Positions 1 to 9,062 of a DNA stretch of 64,000 nucleotides are shown one piece after another. Position 1 is the first letter of the stretch. Each line of letters opens with the position of its first letter. The position numbers and the translations under genes are program-made. The notes beneath the pieces are model-generated. The model had not been told where the DNA came from. It searched no databases and saw nothing but the letters and a program-made list of their open reading frames with translations. The DNA is from CAYPAV01 sp964408805 (GTDB taxonomy: Bacteria; Pseudomonadota; Alphaproteobacteria; UBA8366): contig CAYPAV010000001.1 of assembly GCA_964408805.1 (NCBI GenBank), positions 372,001 to 436,000 of the forward strand. The letters run 5' to 3'.

Positions 1-1538
1 CGATGGCGTTTCTGGTGCCGGTATTCGCCGTCCACGGCGATCAGGACGCGTCGTCCCAGATCGGCGTGATCGTCGGCATCAAGGAAGTCGGCGCCGAACT
101 CTATCCGCTCCTCAAACAGCCCGGGAACATCGACAAGACGGCGGAAGCGGTCATCGTTCGCCGCAAGGGACCATCGATCGACTACATCTCGCCGTTGGAT
201 GACGGCAGCCCGCCCCTGAAGAAGAAACTGTCCTTCGACACGCCCAATCTGGCGGCGGCCTTCGCGCTTGCGACCCCGGGCGGCTTTGGTATCAGGACCG
301 ACTATCGGGACAAGGAAGTCCTGTTGACCGTCCGGGCCTTCAGTCAGGTGCCTTGGACCTTGATGTACAAGATCGACACCGAGGAGTCGTTGGCCGAGGC
401 CGAGAACCGCATCCGCACCATCGTGATCGCCTTCATCGGCATCATCGTGCTGGTGTTCATCGGCTTGATCGCGGTCTGGTATTACGGCTCGTCACGGCGC
501 GCCACCGAGGCCGCGACACGCTTCGAGGCGCTCTCGCAACGCTTCCAGGGTCAGCGGAATTTCATGCATCTGGTGACCGACAGCCAGCCGAACTCGATCG
601 TCGTCTTCGACGAGGGCGGGCATTACCGGTGGTTCAACCAAGTGGCGCTCGATCTCAGCGGCATGGAACGCGGCGATCTCTTCGACAAGCATATCGCCGC
701 CGTTCTGGGGCCGGTTGAGGGCAAACGCGTCGAGGGCTGGATCAAGGAGAGCGTCGCCAAGTTCGAGCACATGAACTACACCCATGCGATGGCCTTCGAT
801 GGCCGCGACGATCTGATCTACCGGTCGGATTTCATCCCGCTGGAGGCACGCGACGACATGCCGGCGGGCGTCTTGATGGTGTCGCAGGATATCACCGATT
901 CGATCCGCGAGCGCGAGCGTCGGGAACGCGTCCTCAAGCAATTGGTGGGCGCGTTGGTCAGTGTCGTCGATCGGCGCGATCCCTATTCCGCCAACCACTC
1001 CACCCGGGTCGGGGTCGTCTCGAAAGCGGTCGCCGAGGAGATGGAACTGGAACAGGAGCAGGTCGAGACGGCGGAGATCGCCGGCAACCTCATGAATTTG
1101 GGTAAGATTACCGTGCCCGAGGACGTCCTCACCAAGACCGACAAGCTGACGGACGAGGAATTCGACATGATCCGTCAGAGCGTTCTCACCAGCGCCGAGC
1201 TGGTGAACGAGATCGAGTTCGACGGCAATGTCGCCGAAACGCTCCGCCAGTTGCAGGAAAACGTCGACGGCAGCGGCATGCCGGACGGGCTTTCGGGCGA
1301 GGAGATCGCGATCACCGCGCGGAACGTCGCGGTGGCGAACGCTTTCGTCGGCATGGTCAGTGCCCGGTCGTGGCGGTCCGGCCTCGAATTCGACAAGGCG
1401 ACCGGATTCCTGTTCGAGGATGTCGGCAAGAAGTTCGATCGCCGGGTCATCACGGCGCTCGCCAACTACATCGACAATCGGGGCGGGCGCGAGGAATGGC
1501 GCGGTTTCGGCGAAATACCGGTGGAGGGGGACGATTAG
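1..1538 (+). CDS. Membrane sensor protein with Cache-like, PAS and degenerate HD-GYP domains (5' partial)
   Basis: The reading frame is open at the left edge, so the N-terminus is missing. The visible part starts with the end of a periplasmic Cache-like sensor region (about residues 1-130), then one transmembrane helix (about 139-161), a PAS-like region (about 190-305) and an HD-GYP-like domain (about 310-500). The catalytic signature is eroded. The usual HDIGK reads NLGK, the HHE before the DGxGYP stretch is absent (DGSGMPDGL remains), and the later metal-binding His and Asp positions carry other residues. HD-GYP proteins normally hydrolyse cyclic di-GMP; this one probably cannot, and may bind a ligand or partner instead. 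It ends 8 bases before the next gene, whose AGGAGG overlaps this stop codon. Confidence 0.8.
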   Translation, partial: MAFLVPVFAVHGDQDASSQIGVIVGIKEVGAELYPLLKQPGNIDKTAEAVIVRRKGPSIDYISPLDDGSPPLKKKLSFDTPNLAAAFALATPGGFGIRTDYRDKEVLLTVRAFSQVPWTLMYKIDTEESLAEAENRIRTIVIAFIGIIVLVFIGLIAVWYYGSSRRATEAATRFEALSQRFQGQRNFMHLVTDSQPNSIVVFDEGGHYRWFNQVALDLSGMERGDLFDKHIAAVLGPVEGKRVEGWIKESVAKFEHMNYTHAMAFDGRDDLIYRSDFIPLEARDDMPAGVLMVSQDITDSIRERERRERVLKQLVGALVSVVDRRDPYSANHSTRVGVVSKAVAEEMELEQEQVETAEIAGNLMNLGKITVPEDVLTKTDKLTDEEFDMIRQSVLTSAELVNEIEFDGNVAETLRQLQENVDGSGMPDGLSGEEIAITARNVAVANAFVGMVSARSWRSGLEFDKATGFLFEDVGKKFDRRVITALANYIDNRGGREEWRGFGEIPVEGDD

Positions 1539-1546
1539 GAGGCGCC

Positions 1547-2290
1547 ATGCGGTCGCGGGCGGGACGAAGGCCATCGGCGCCGCCCGACACACGGCTTTAT
1601 GCCATCGGCGATATCCATGGCTGCGCCGAACTCCTCGACGTGCTGCACCAGAAGATCCGCGCCGATGCAGCACGCGCGGCCGAGTCGCGAAAGATGGTGA
1701 TCTATCTCGGCGATTATATCGACCGGGGGCCGGACTCGGTGGGTGTCGTCGAGCGCGTGCGGCGGGGACCGGGCGAGGGGTTCGAATGCATCCGTCTGAA
1801 GGGCAACCACGAGGATATGTTGTTGCGGTTCCTGGTCGGCGAGGAAAGCGGCGAGATGTGGTTGTTCAACGGCGGCGGCCCGACCCTGGAAAGTTACGGC
1901 GTGGCCCGTGGCGTCGGCAAGATGACTCTGCCCCTGCTCGATCTCGAGGATTTGCGAGAGGGGCTTCGGGCTCGTCTGCCGCCCGCCGATCTCGACTTCT
2001 ATCGGTCCCTGGCGCTCCAGCATGTGGAAGGCGATTACGTCTTCGTCCATGCGGGCGTTTATCCGGGACGCCCGCTGGAGGCGCAGACGGAGGACGATCT
2101 ACTCTGGATTCGGCGGTCGTTTCTCGATTCGGAAGCGGATCATGGCTATATGGTGGTGCACGGCCATTCCCCGGTCCGGCGCCCGGAAATTCGCGACAAC
2201 CGCATCAACCTCGATACCGGCGCGGTTTGGAGCGGGCGCTTGACCGCGATGGTGTTCCACGGTGCCGAACGCAAGATATTCCGGACGTGA
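1547..2290 (+). CDS. Serine/threonine-type metallophosphatase
   Basis: This 247-residue protein carries the full metallophosphoesterase motif set of the bacterial PrpA/lambda phosphatase type: GDIHG (21-25), GDYIDRG (55-61), GNHE (86-89), HAG and HGH near the C-terminus. Such enzymes use two metal ions to hydrolyse phosphate monoesters, on phosphoproteins or on small molecules such as diadenosine tetraphosphate; the substrate here cannot be told. The start at 1547 was chosen because AGGAGG (1537-1542) lies just upstream; the frame stays open further 5' only through overlap with the preceding gene. It probably shares a transcript with the upstream sensor and with hldE, 28 bases downstream. Confidence 0.85.
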   Translation: MRSRAGRRPSAPPDTRLYAIGDIHGCAELLDVLHQKIRADAARAAESRKMVIYLGDYIDRGPDSVGVVERVRRGPGEGFECIRLKGNHEDMLLRFLVGEESGEMWLFNGGGPTLESYGVARGVGKMTLPLLDLEDLREGLRARLPPADLDFYRSLALQHVEGDYVFVHAGVYPGRPLEAQTEDDLLWIRRSFLDSEADHGYMVVHGHSPVRRPEIRDNRINLDTGAVWSGRLTAMVFHGAERKIFRT

Positions 2291-2318
2291 AGTCGGGCGG
2301 ATATAGAAGCGAGGACGC

Positions 2319-3779
2319 ATGAACCGACCGTTCGAAATGTCCAGCCTGATTGGCCGCCTCTCGGGTGCGCGTGTCGTGGTCGTGGGCGACATCATGCTGG
2401 ACCGCTTCGTCGAGGGCGAGGTCGACCGGATCTCGCCCGAAGCGCCCATCCCGGTTTTCGCGGTCACCCATGAGACCACCATGCTCGGGGGGGCCGGAAA
2501 TGTTTTGCGCAATCTCGCGACTCTGGGGACCGCCTGTACCATCGTCGCGGCCGTCGGCGACGATCCGGCGGGCGGGGAGGTCGAGGCGATGGTGGCGGCG
2601 GCGCCGGGCGCCGACTCCCGGCTGCTCGCGGTTGCCGGACGGCGAACGACGATCAAGACCCGCTATGTTGCGGCGGGCCAGCAGATGCTGCGGGCCGACC
2701 GCGAGACCGTCGCCGAACTCGCAGCGGCCGATGGGGAGGCGATCCTGGACTCGGCCACGGTGGCGCTGGCCGACGCGGCGGTCTTGCTTCTTTCGGATTA
2801 CGGCAAGGGTGTCTTGGGCGAGGATCTGATCACCCGCTTGATCGCCGCCGCCAAAGCCGCGGACCGTCCCGTCATCGTCGATCCGAAGGGGGATGATTAC
2901 GGGTGCTACCGGGGGGCCCGGTTGGTAACGCCGAATCGCCAGGAACTGGCTTTGGCGAGCGGAATGCCCGTCGGAACCGACGCGGAGGTCGAGGCGGCCT
3001 GCCGGCGGGTGATCGAGACGGCCGGCATCGGCGCGGTCTTGGCGACCCGGAGTGAGCAGGGGATGACTCTGGTTGACGGCGATACCGTGCATCATTTTCC
3101 AGCGAGGGCACAGGCGGTTTTTGATGTCTCGGGTGCCGGCGACACGGTCGCGGCGGCGCTTGCGGCTGCACTGGCCGCGGGAAGCGATCTCGCCGATGCG
3201 GCCCGGTTCGCAAACGCCGCTGCCGGCATTGTCGTCGCAAAGGTGGGAACGGCGGTGGCCCATCCCGCGGAACTGCTCGCCGCCGCCCATGAGAGCGATT
3301 TTCTCGCCGCCGAGACTAAGGTCGAGACCCGCGACGGCGCGGTCGAACGGGTCGCCGCGTGGCGGCGCGGTAAGCTCCGCATTGGATTCACCAACGGTGT
3401 CTTCGATTTGCTGCATCCGGGCCATGTCGCGTTGCTGCGGCAGGCGCGCACCTATTGCGACCGGCTCGTCGTGGGGCTCAACAGCGACGGTTCGGTGCGG
3501 CGTCTGAAAGGCGAGGACCGGCCGGTTCAGAACGAGGCCAGCCGCGCCGCCGTGCTCGCGTCCCTCGCCGACGTCGATATGGTGGTGGTCTTCGACGAGG
3601 ACACGCCGCTCTCGCTGATCGAGATCTTGAAGCCGGCGGTACTGGTGAAGGGCGCCGACTATACCCGCGACCAGGTCGTCGGCGCGTCCGAGGTCGAATC
3701 ATGGGGTGGCGAGGTCGTGCTCGCCGACATTGTCGACGGCCACAGCACGACCGAAATGATCCGAAGAACGGGCGCGTGA
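2319..3779 (+). CDS. hldE: Bifunctional heptose-7-phosphate kinase / heptose-1-phosphate adenylyltransferase HldE
   Basis: The product makes ADP-heptose for the lipopolysaccharide inner core. The N-terminal part (about 1-330) is a PfkB/ribokinase-fold kinase with the VVGDIMLDRF and GGAGN substrate region and the DVSGAGDT anion-hole motif. The C-terminal part (from about residue 352) is a cytidylyltransferase-fold adenylyltransferase with TNGVFDLLHPGHV, containing the HxGH nucleotide-binding motif. At 486 residues it is the length of fused HldE, so both steps lie on one chain. Its presence implies a heptose-containing LPS core. Confidence 0.95.
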   Translation: MNRPFEMSSLIGRLSGARVVVVGDIMLDRFVEGEVDRISPEAPIPVFAVTHETTMLGGAGNVLRNLATLGTACTIVAAVGDDPAGGEVEAMVAAAPGADSRLLAVAGRRTTIKTRYVAAGQQMLRADRETVAELAAADGEAILDSATVALADAAVLLLSDYGKGVLGEDLITRLIAAAKAADRPVIVDPKGDDYGCYRGARLVTPNRQELALASGMPVGTDAEVEAACRRVIETAGIGAVLATRSEQGMTLVDGDTVHHFPARAQAVFDVSGAGDTVAAALAAALAAGSDLADAARFANAAAGIVVAKVGTAVAHPAELLAAAHESDFLAAETKVETRDGAVERVAAWRRGKLRIGFTNGVFDLLHPGHVALLRQARTYCDRLVVGLNSDGSVRRLKGEDRPVQNEASRAAVLASLADVDMVVVFDEDTPLSLIEILKPAVLVKGADYTRDQVVGASEVESWGGEVVLADIVDGHSTTEMIRRTGA

Positions 3780-3783
3780 CGCC

Positions 3784-4242
3784 CTATCGCAGCCAGTTCG
3801 GATCGGCGAATGGATTGAGGCGCCGTGCCGCCGTCCGGGCATAGCGAAGTGTGAGGGCGCGCCGCCGCGAGGGGTTTAGGTCGCCCTCGATCGCGGTCTG
3901 AACCACCGCCGCGCCATAGGCGTCGGCCACGATCAAGCCGCAATCGGCGGGCAGCATCTCGACCGGAAAATCCGCATCGACGGCGAAATAAAACCGGTCG
4001 CAAAAGGGCAGATATTCGTGCCACTTTCGGTCCGAACGGAAATCGGCCGGCGAGGATTTCACTTCCACGATGGTGATCTTGCCCTTGCCGTCGAGGGCGA
4101 TGACATCGACTCGCCGGCCGGTGCCGAGCGGAAACTCGACGAGGCAGCTGTGATCCAGCTCCGTGAAATGACGCATCACGCCGCGGGTGATGTTGCTCGC
4201 GCGGTCGGGCGTGGACCGGGTTCCTTTCTCGGCATCGTTCAT
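3784..4242 (-). CDS. mmcB: MmcB family DNA repair protein (PD-(D/E)XK nuclease fold)
   Basis: This 152-residue protein matches the alphaproteobacterial MmcB family (DUF1052), implicated in Caulobacter in tolerance of mitomycin C damage outside the LexA regulon. The nuclease-like core is visible: RVDVIALDG followed by a strand ending in EVKSS, the D...ExK pattern of PD-(D/E)XK enzymes, and a second conserved stretch, DFRSDRKWHEYLPFCDRFYFAV. It runs opposite to hldE and ends 4 bases after it. I see no GTTC-N7-GTTC SOS operator in front of it. Nuclease activity is inferred from the fold only. Confidence 0.8.
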   Translation of the reverse strand: MNDAEKGTRSTPDRASNITRGVMRHFTELDHSCLVEFPLGTGRRVDVIALDGKGKITIVEVKSSPADFRSDRKWHEYLPFCDRFYFAVDADFPVEMLPADCGLIVADAYGAAVVQTAIEGDLNPSRRRALTLRYARTAARRLNPFADPNWLR

Positions 4243-4313
4243 GGCCCGAATGTAACATGGTGTTGCCGGCGGTGCATTTTACCGGCGTCGGTACCGGCAT
4301 TGAGGGCGTCCGG

Positions 4314-4997
4314 ATGATTTCGGTGATTATTCCGACCTTGAACGAAGCCTCCCGCCTCGAAGCCTTGCTGGGCGTGCTGGCGGAGGAGGCGCTCGACCAC
4401 GAGACGATCGTCGTCGACGGCGGCAGCCGGGACGGAACGGTCGAAATCGCCCGGCGGGCGGGGGTGCGTCTCCTCTGTTCCCATCGGGGACGGGGTCGGC
4501 AGCTGGCGGCGGGGGCGCGGACGGCGAGGGGTGAAATCTTTTTCTTTCTACATGCAGACACCGCGTTGCCGGCGGGGGCGCTCGGGGCCATCGCCGGCCG
4601 GCTCGGGACGGCACCGGAGATCGTCGGCGGCAATTTTCATCTGCTTTTCGACGGCAACGACGACCTCAGCCGATGGCTGGAGGGCTTCTATGCCTGGATT
4701 CGCCGCCGCGGCGTCTATTACGGGGATTCGGGCGTCTTCCTGCGCCGCGCGGTCTTTGAGGCGTTGGGCGGTATTCGTCCGATTGCGCTAATGGAGGACT
4801 ACGATCTCATTCGGCGGCTCGAATCGTTCGGGCCGACAATTTGCATTGAGGACCCGCCGCTCGAAACCTCGTCGCGACGGTTTCATGGGCGCCGGCGGGG
4901 GGAGATCGTCTGGGGCTGGCTCAAGATTCACGCGCTGTTTCATCTCGGGGTTTCGCCGGATCGACTGGCGCGTCTATACAACTCAGCCAGGGATTAA
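4314..4997 (+). CDS. Family 2 glycosyltransferase (TIGR04283, arsenosugar-type)
   Basis: This 227-residue GT-A glycosyltransferase opens with ISVIIPTLNEA, then IVVDGGSRDGT and FFLHADTALP, the DXD-like metal and nucleotide-sugar site. The pattern fits the TIGR04283 family, often named arsenosugar biosynthesis glycosyltransferase, although members without arsenic genes are common and none are nearby. The usual partner family (TIGR04282/DUF2064) is absent. I chose the ATG at 4314 because the family begins at the first beta strand; an upstream in-frame ATG at 4257 would add an atypical extension. Its stop codon overlaps the stop of the convergent DUF547 gene by 4 bases. Confidence 0.8.
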   Translation: MISVIIPTLNEASRLEALLGVLAEEALDHETIVVDGGSRDGTVEIARRAGVRLLCSHRGRGRQLAAGARTARGEIFFFLHADTALPAGALGAIAGRLGTAPEIVGGNFHLLFDGNDDLSRWLEGFYAWIRRRGVYYGDSGVFLRRAVFEALGGIRPIALMEDYDLIRRLESFGPTICIEDPPLETSSRRFHGRRRGEIVWGWLKIHALFHLGVSPDRLARLYNSARD

Positions 4998-5845
4998 CGG
5001 TCCGGTCCCGCGTCGGTGTCGTTGAGCGACCAGTCGTAATGGTGTTTCGCGATTTCGCCGACGGCAGCGAGCTTTTCCGCCAAGGTTGGACCGGCATAGC
5101 GGCGAAGATGGGCGATCACGGCGGCATCGTCCGGGCCGAAATCGTCTCGAAACCAGACATAGATGCTGGAGACGAGGAGCTTTCCGCCCTCGATGCGAAC
5201 CCCCCTCGGATGGTTGACGTAGTCGCGCGCCGCGCTTTCCAGTACCCGGTGCACGGTGGCCCCGCGATAGGCCTCTCGCCGCAGATTGGGACAGCCGATC
5301 GAGGCGCAATTGACCGCGTAGTGGATACGCGGATCCCGCCAGACCGGGCGTAGGATCCGATGCTCGATGTCGTTGAGGCTAAGCGCCTCGCCCTCGACCT
5401 CGACCAGCTTCCCGTCCCAGGGGCCGTCGCCCGAGAACAAGCCGGTCGAGAGATTGATGTCGCGAATGCTCGCCACTGGCAGATGGCTGACGACGACATG
5501 GACGGTGAGGGCGTTATAGAGGTTGATCCAATATGCGAGCTGTTCTGTCCGCCGGTACTGGCTGATCGGAACGTTCGCCAGGCCTTCGACATAAGCGTCG
5601 AGGCGGCGGACGTCGGTCGCCGCCAGCCGGCTATAGGCGAAGCGGTTGACGCTGTTGGGGCCGGGCACGACATAGGTCCGCAGCAGATCGTTCCACGCGT
5701 CGTGATCGATGACCCCCGTTGCCTCGGCCTCGTAGGCCTCCCAGCGCGGCCAAGGGTCGGGCTTCGGCGCGAATATCGACTCGAACCAGAAGGCGCCCGG
5801 CAGGACGAGCATCAGGACGGCGGAAATCAGCAGGCGTCGCGTCAT
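4994..5845 (-). CDS. DUF547 domain protein, exported or membrane anchored
   Basis: The protein has an N-terminal hydrophobic stretch after MTRRLLISAV, a signal peptide or anchor, followed by a DUF547 domain with its YWINLYNALTVH motif, the W-D-K-V/L stretch, LNDIEHRILRP and the cysteine motif NCASIGCPNL. DUF547 proteins are widespread and uncharacterised; the fold has been compared with cysteine-type hydrolases but no activity is established. I placed the start at 5845, directly before the signal sequence. A longer version starting at 5914 would overlap the upstream SDR gene. It probably lies outside the cytoplasm. Confidence 0.82.
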   Translation of the reverse strand: MTRRLLISAVLMLVLPGAFWFESIFAPKPDPWPRWEAYEAEATGVIDHDAWNDLLRTYVVPGPNSVNRFAYSRLAATDVRRLDAYVEGLANVPISQYRRTEQLAYWINLYNALTVHVVVSHLPVASIRDINLSTGLFSGDGPWDGKLVEVEGEALSLNDIEHRILRPVWRDPRIHYAVNCASIGCPNLRREAYRGATVHRVLESAARDYVNHPRGVRIEGGKLLVSSIYVWFRDDFGPDDAAVIAHLRRYAGPTLAEKLAAVGEIAKHHYDWSLNDTDAGPDR

Positions 5846-5891
5846 CCGCCGATCATAGCCGCCCCGGCCGTCGGCGGCGGTGAATTTTCCG

Positions 5892-6641
5892 TTATTGGAT
5901 CTGCAGGCCGCCATTGACGTCGAGGACGATGCCGGTCACGTAGGCTGAAAGGTCCGAGGCAAGGTAGAGGCACGCTCCCGCGACGTCGTCGGGCGTGCCG
6001 AGACGGCCCATCGGCACGGTCTTGGCGATCTCCGCCTTGTGGCCGTCGGTCATGTCGCCCTTGGTAAAGTCGTTGTCGATCACGCCCGGGGCAATGGCGT
6101 TGACGCGAATGCCCTCGCCCGCGAGCTCGCGCGCCAAGGCGCGCGTCAGGCCAAAGATGCCGGCCTTGGTCGCCGAATAATGGACGCTACCGAAGAGCCC
6201 GCCGCCCCGCCGCCCGGCGATCGAGGAAACGCAAACGATGGCGCCGCTGTCCTGCGCGCGCATATGCGGGATCACCGCTTGCGCCATCTGGAAGTTGCCG
6301 CGGAGATTGACGTCCATGATGTGGTCGTATTCGCGCCTGTCGATCGCCTCTATGGGCGTGCCGTATACGACGGCGGCGTTGTTGACCAGGATATCGATGC
6401 GGCCGAATTCACGGGCCACGTCTGCGACCAGTGCTTGGCAGGCCTCTCCGTCGCGGACATCGGCGGCGATCCCAAGATGGCCGTCCCCCAGCCTTGCGGC
6501 GAACCCCGCCGGGTCGCTCTCCGCAAGATCGGCGATCGCCACCCGGGCGCCGCTCTCGGCGAAAAGGCGGGCGGCCGCGAAGCCGATGCCGCGTTCCGAG
6601 GCGGCGCCGGTGATGAGAGCGGTCTTGTTCTCGAGCAGCAT
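5892..6641 (-). CDS. Short-chain dehydrogenase/reductase (FabG-like SDR)
   Basis: This 249-residue classical SDR has the nucleotide-binding motif TGAASERGIG (the form with a small insertion), the ADVRD stretch for the adenine ring, NNAA, and the catalytic triad of Ser in VSSIAG with Tyr and Lys in YSATK. It ends with YVTGIVLDVNGG, typical of FabG relatives. The substrate is unknown; there is no fatty acid synthesis or catabolic cluster beside it. An acidic residue at the end of beta strand 2 (AIADLAE) favours NAD(H) over NADP(H), which is inference. Confidence 0.88.
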   Translation of the reverse strand: MLLENKTALITGAASERGIGFAAARLFAESGARVAIADLAESDPAGFAARLGDGHLGIAADVRDGEACQALVADVAREFGRIDILVNNAAVVYGTPIEAIDRREYDHIMDVNLRGNFQMAQAVIPHMRAQDSGAIVCVSSIAGRRGGGLFGSVHYSATKAGIFGLTRALARELAGEGIRVNAIAPGVIDNDFTKGDMTDGHKAEIAKTVPMGRLGTPDDVAGACLYLASDLSAYVTGIVLDVNGGLQIQ

Positions 6642-6722
6642 GTCATTCGTTCCCGATTTGACGATTGTCGATTTTGTTCGGGTCAGTCATAGCGACGCGT
6701 ACGTTATGCGCAAGTCGCGGAT

Positions 6723-8909
6723 CTAATCAGTTCGGGACCGGCACCAGTCTTGCCAAACGGTTCGAAAGGCGTTCTCCAAGTTCGTGACGTACCCGGCTTC
6801 GTCCATGATCGGGGAAGCCTGGAAATGTTCCCGAAGCCCGTTTCGAAGTTCAGACAAGCGTTTGGGATTCCCCGCCAGCTCGACAGCCGTCCGAACGTAG
6901 TCCGCCGCCGTCTCCGTGATCAGTTCGGTCAGCCCAAGACTAGCGAGGTGACAGCGGCCGACCCTCGCGAAGGGCCGCTCACCGACCTTGGTGATCACGG
7001 GAACACCCATCCAAAGCGCATCGCAGGTCGTCGTGCCGCCGGTCGCGAACAAGGGATCGAGGCAGATATCGATCTCGCGGTCGGGCGCATAGGGGGACTC
7101 GCTCCAGCCCACCAGGTCGATCCGGTCGGCCACCCCCCTTTGGGCGAAATCCTCCAGCCACCATTCCGGATTGCCCTGGTCGAGTTCCAGCCATTTCATC
7201 GTCAGCCGGGCATCGGGAAGTGCCAGGAGGATTTCCGACCAGGCCTCGACGCTCTCCCGGCCGAGCTTGATGATGTTGTTGAAGCTTCCGAAGGTGACAT
7301 AACCGCGCTTTTGCGAAGGGGGCTCCGGGGCCGGCGCGCTGTCGTCTTCCAGCGGGCGATAACAGACATGGGCGCGCGGCAGCCGAATGATCTTTTCGCA
7401 GTGATAGGCCTCGGCGCCTGCGGGTGCTATATGGTCATCCATCAGCCGATAATCGATGGTCGAAAGGCCGGTCGTGTTGGGATAGAGCTGGTGGGCGATC
7501 TGAATGGGTGCCGGCTTCCGGGCCAGCGCCAGCAGTCGGTTGCCCGCCATGTGTCCGGCGCACTCGACCAAAATATCGATCCCGTCGGCGCGGATTTGGG
7601 CCGCCAGGCGCTCGTCGTCCCAGGCGGCGACCTCGTGCCAGCGGTCGGCTGCGGCACGGAACTTCTCGGTCCAGGCATCGACCTTGGTATAAGTGTAGTA
7701 GCAGGTCACCTCGAAGTTCTCCCGGTCGAGACCTTCGACGACCGGAAGGTTGTAGTGGCCGCCGGGATGGATACGGAAATCCGGCGAGAGATAGGCGATC
7801 TTCAGCCGGCGGTCGGGGTCGGGCGTATTCGCGTGCGGCTCGATCAAGGGTCGGAGTGGGGCCGCGTGCTGCCGGTCGAACTCAAGGTGTTCGCGGTAGA
7901 CCTCGTCGAGCGGTTCGTCTTCCTTGAAGCAGAGACAGAAGAGCAGGTTGGACCGCGCTTCCGCGAGATCGGGATCGAGCGCCAGCGCCTTCCGGAAGGC
8001 GGCGACCGTCTCGTCCATCCGTCCCCGGTCCTTCAGCGTGATACCCAGATTGGAATGAGCCTCGGCCATCTCGGGCGCCAGTTCGATCGCGCGGCGATAG
8101 CATTCGCCGGCTTCGACCACCCGGCGGAGATCGCGATAGGCGTTTCCCAAGTTGCAATGGGCGCCGACATGCTCGGGATCGAGCGCCGTCGCCCGTTCGT
8201 ATGCCGAAATCGCCCCTGCATGGTCGAGTGCGGTGAGCCGGGCATTGCCGAGCGTGAAATGGACCTCCGCCAAATCGGGTGCCCGCCGGACCGCCTCTTC
8301 GCAAGCCGTGATCGCCGCTGTCGCGTCGCCCACCAGACGGTGGGCCTCGGCCTCGAAGAGGCAGGGTTCCGGGTTTGTGGGGTCGAGGCGGGCGGCTTCC
8401 GCGAATCGTCCGGCGGCACCGGGATAATTCCCCTCGGCGAACAGGGCCAAGCCGAGGCCGAGATGCGCTTCGGCCATGTCGGGCGCCAGCGCGACCGCTC
8501 GCTCGCAAGCTTGGCGGGCCTCCGCCGTCCGACCCTGCCCGCGCAACAGCGCGCCAAGGGCGGCATGCGCCTCGACGAAATCGGGCGCCAGCCGGAGGGC
8601 TTCCCCGTAAGCGTCCTCGGCCGCATCGGGTTGGCCGGCCGCGGCGAGAGCGCCCGCGAGGTTGAACCGCGCCACGGGCGATCGGGGGTCGAGCTCGACC
8701 GCGCGTGTCAAAGTGTCGATCGCAGGGGCGACCCGGCCGAGATCGCGCAACAACACGCCCTTGAGATGGGTCGCCTCGGGATGGTCGGGGTTGGCCTCCA
8801 GAATCTCGTCGTAGAGCGCTTCCGCATCCTCGAGATCGCCGGCCTGATGGCGATCGAGCGCGGCTTGAAGTTGGTTTTCGGTCCGGGTCACGAGGCGGGT
8901 TGAGTCCAA
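6723..8909 (-). CDS. TPR-repeat O-GlcNAc transferase, SPINDLY/GT41 family
   Basis: The 728-residue protein has about ten tetratricopeptide repeats (residues 1-340) followed by a GT41 catalytic domain. Landmarks are YLSPDFRIHPGGHYNLPVV (the catalytic-His region of the N-lobe), ILVECAGHMAGNRLLALARKPAPIQ, and GGTTTCDALWMGVPVIT, the UDP-sugar site. Eukaryotic relatives attach GlcNAc or fucose to Ser/Thr. Among alphaproteobacteria, Caulobacter FlmG combines TPRs with a related transferase and glycosylates flagellin. There is no flagellin or sugar-nucleotide gene nearby, so the target is unknown. It is divergent from a second glycosyltransferase across about 150 bases. Confidence 0.9.
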   Translation of the reverse strand: MDSTRLVTRTENQLQAALDRHQAGDLEDAEALYDEILEANPDHPEATHLKGVLLRDLGRVAPAIDTLTRAVELDPRSPVARFNLAGALAAAGQPDAAEDAYGEALRLAPDFVEAHAALGALLRGQGRTAEARQACERAVALAPDMAEAHLGLGLALFAEGNYPGAAGRFAEAARLDPTNPEPCLFEAEAHRLVGDATAAITACEEAVRRAPDLAEVHFTLGNARLTALDHAGAISAYERATALDPEHVGAHCNLGNAYRDLRRVVEAGECYRRAIELAPEMAEAHSNLGITLKDRGRMDETVAAFRKALALDPDLAEARSNLLFCLCFKEDEPLDEVYREHLEFDRQHAAPLRPLIEPHANTPDPDRRLKIAYLSPDFRIHPGGHYNLPVVEGLDRENFEVTCYYTYTKVDAWTEKFRAAADRWHEVAAWDDERLAAQIRADGIDILVECAGHMAGNRLLALARKPAPIQIAHQLYPNTTGLSTIDYRLMDDHIAPAGAEAYHCEKIIRLPRAHVCYRPLEDDSAPAPEPPSQKRGYVTFGSFNNIIKLGRESVEAWSEILLALPDARLTMKWLELDQGNPEWWLEDFAQRGVADRIDLVGWSESPYAPDREIDICLDPLFATGGTTTCDALWMGVPVITKVGERPFARVGRCHLASLGLTELITETAADYVRTAVELAGNPKRLSELRNGLREHFQASPIMDEAGYVTNLENAFRTVWQDWCRSRTD

Positions 8910-9062
8910 TCATCGGGGGCTGGGTCTTCATAGCATGGAGAGCGCAGATGCGGTCAGTTTTCTCCCCTCTGCCGGTCGTCCGCTTGACCGATCCCGCGGA
9001 TTGTTGGAGCGTGCCCCTTCGCTCGTGCGATCGGTTATCGGCAATGTGGACGGAAGCAAGAG

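Noticed and set aside
492..1673. A 393-codon minus-strand frame
   Set aside because: Antisense to the sensor and phosphatase genes, and crosses the boundary between two well-supported genes.
6750..8903. A 717-codon plus-strand frame
   Set aside because: Antisense to the TPR O-GlcNAc transferase. Its repeats simply mirror the TPR repeats.
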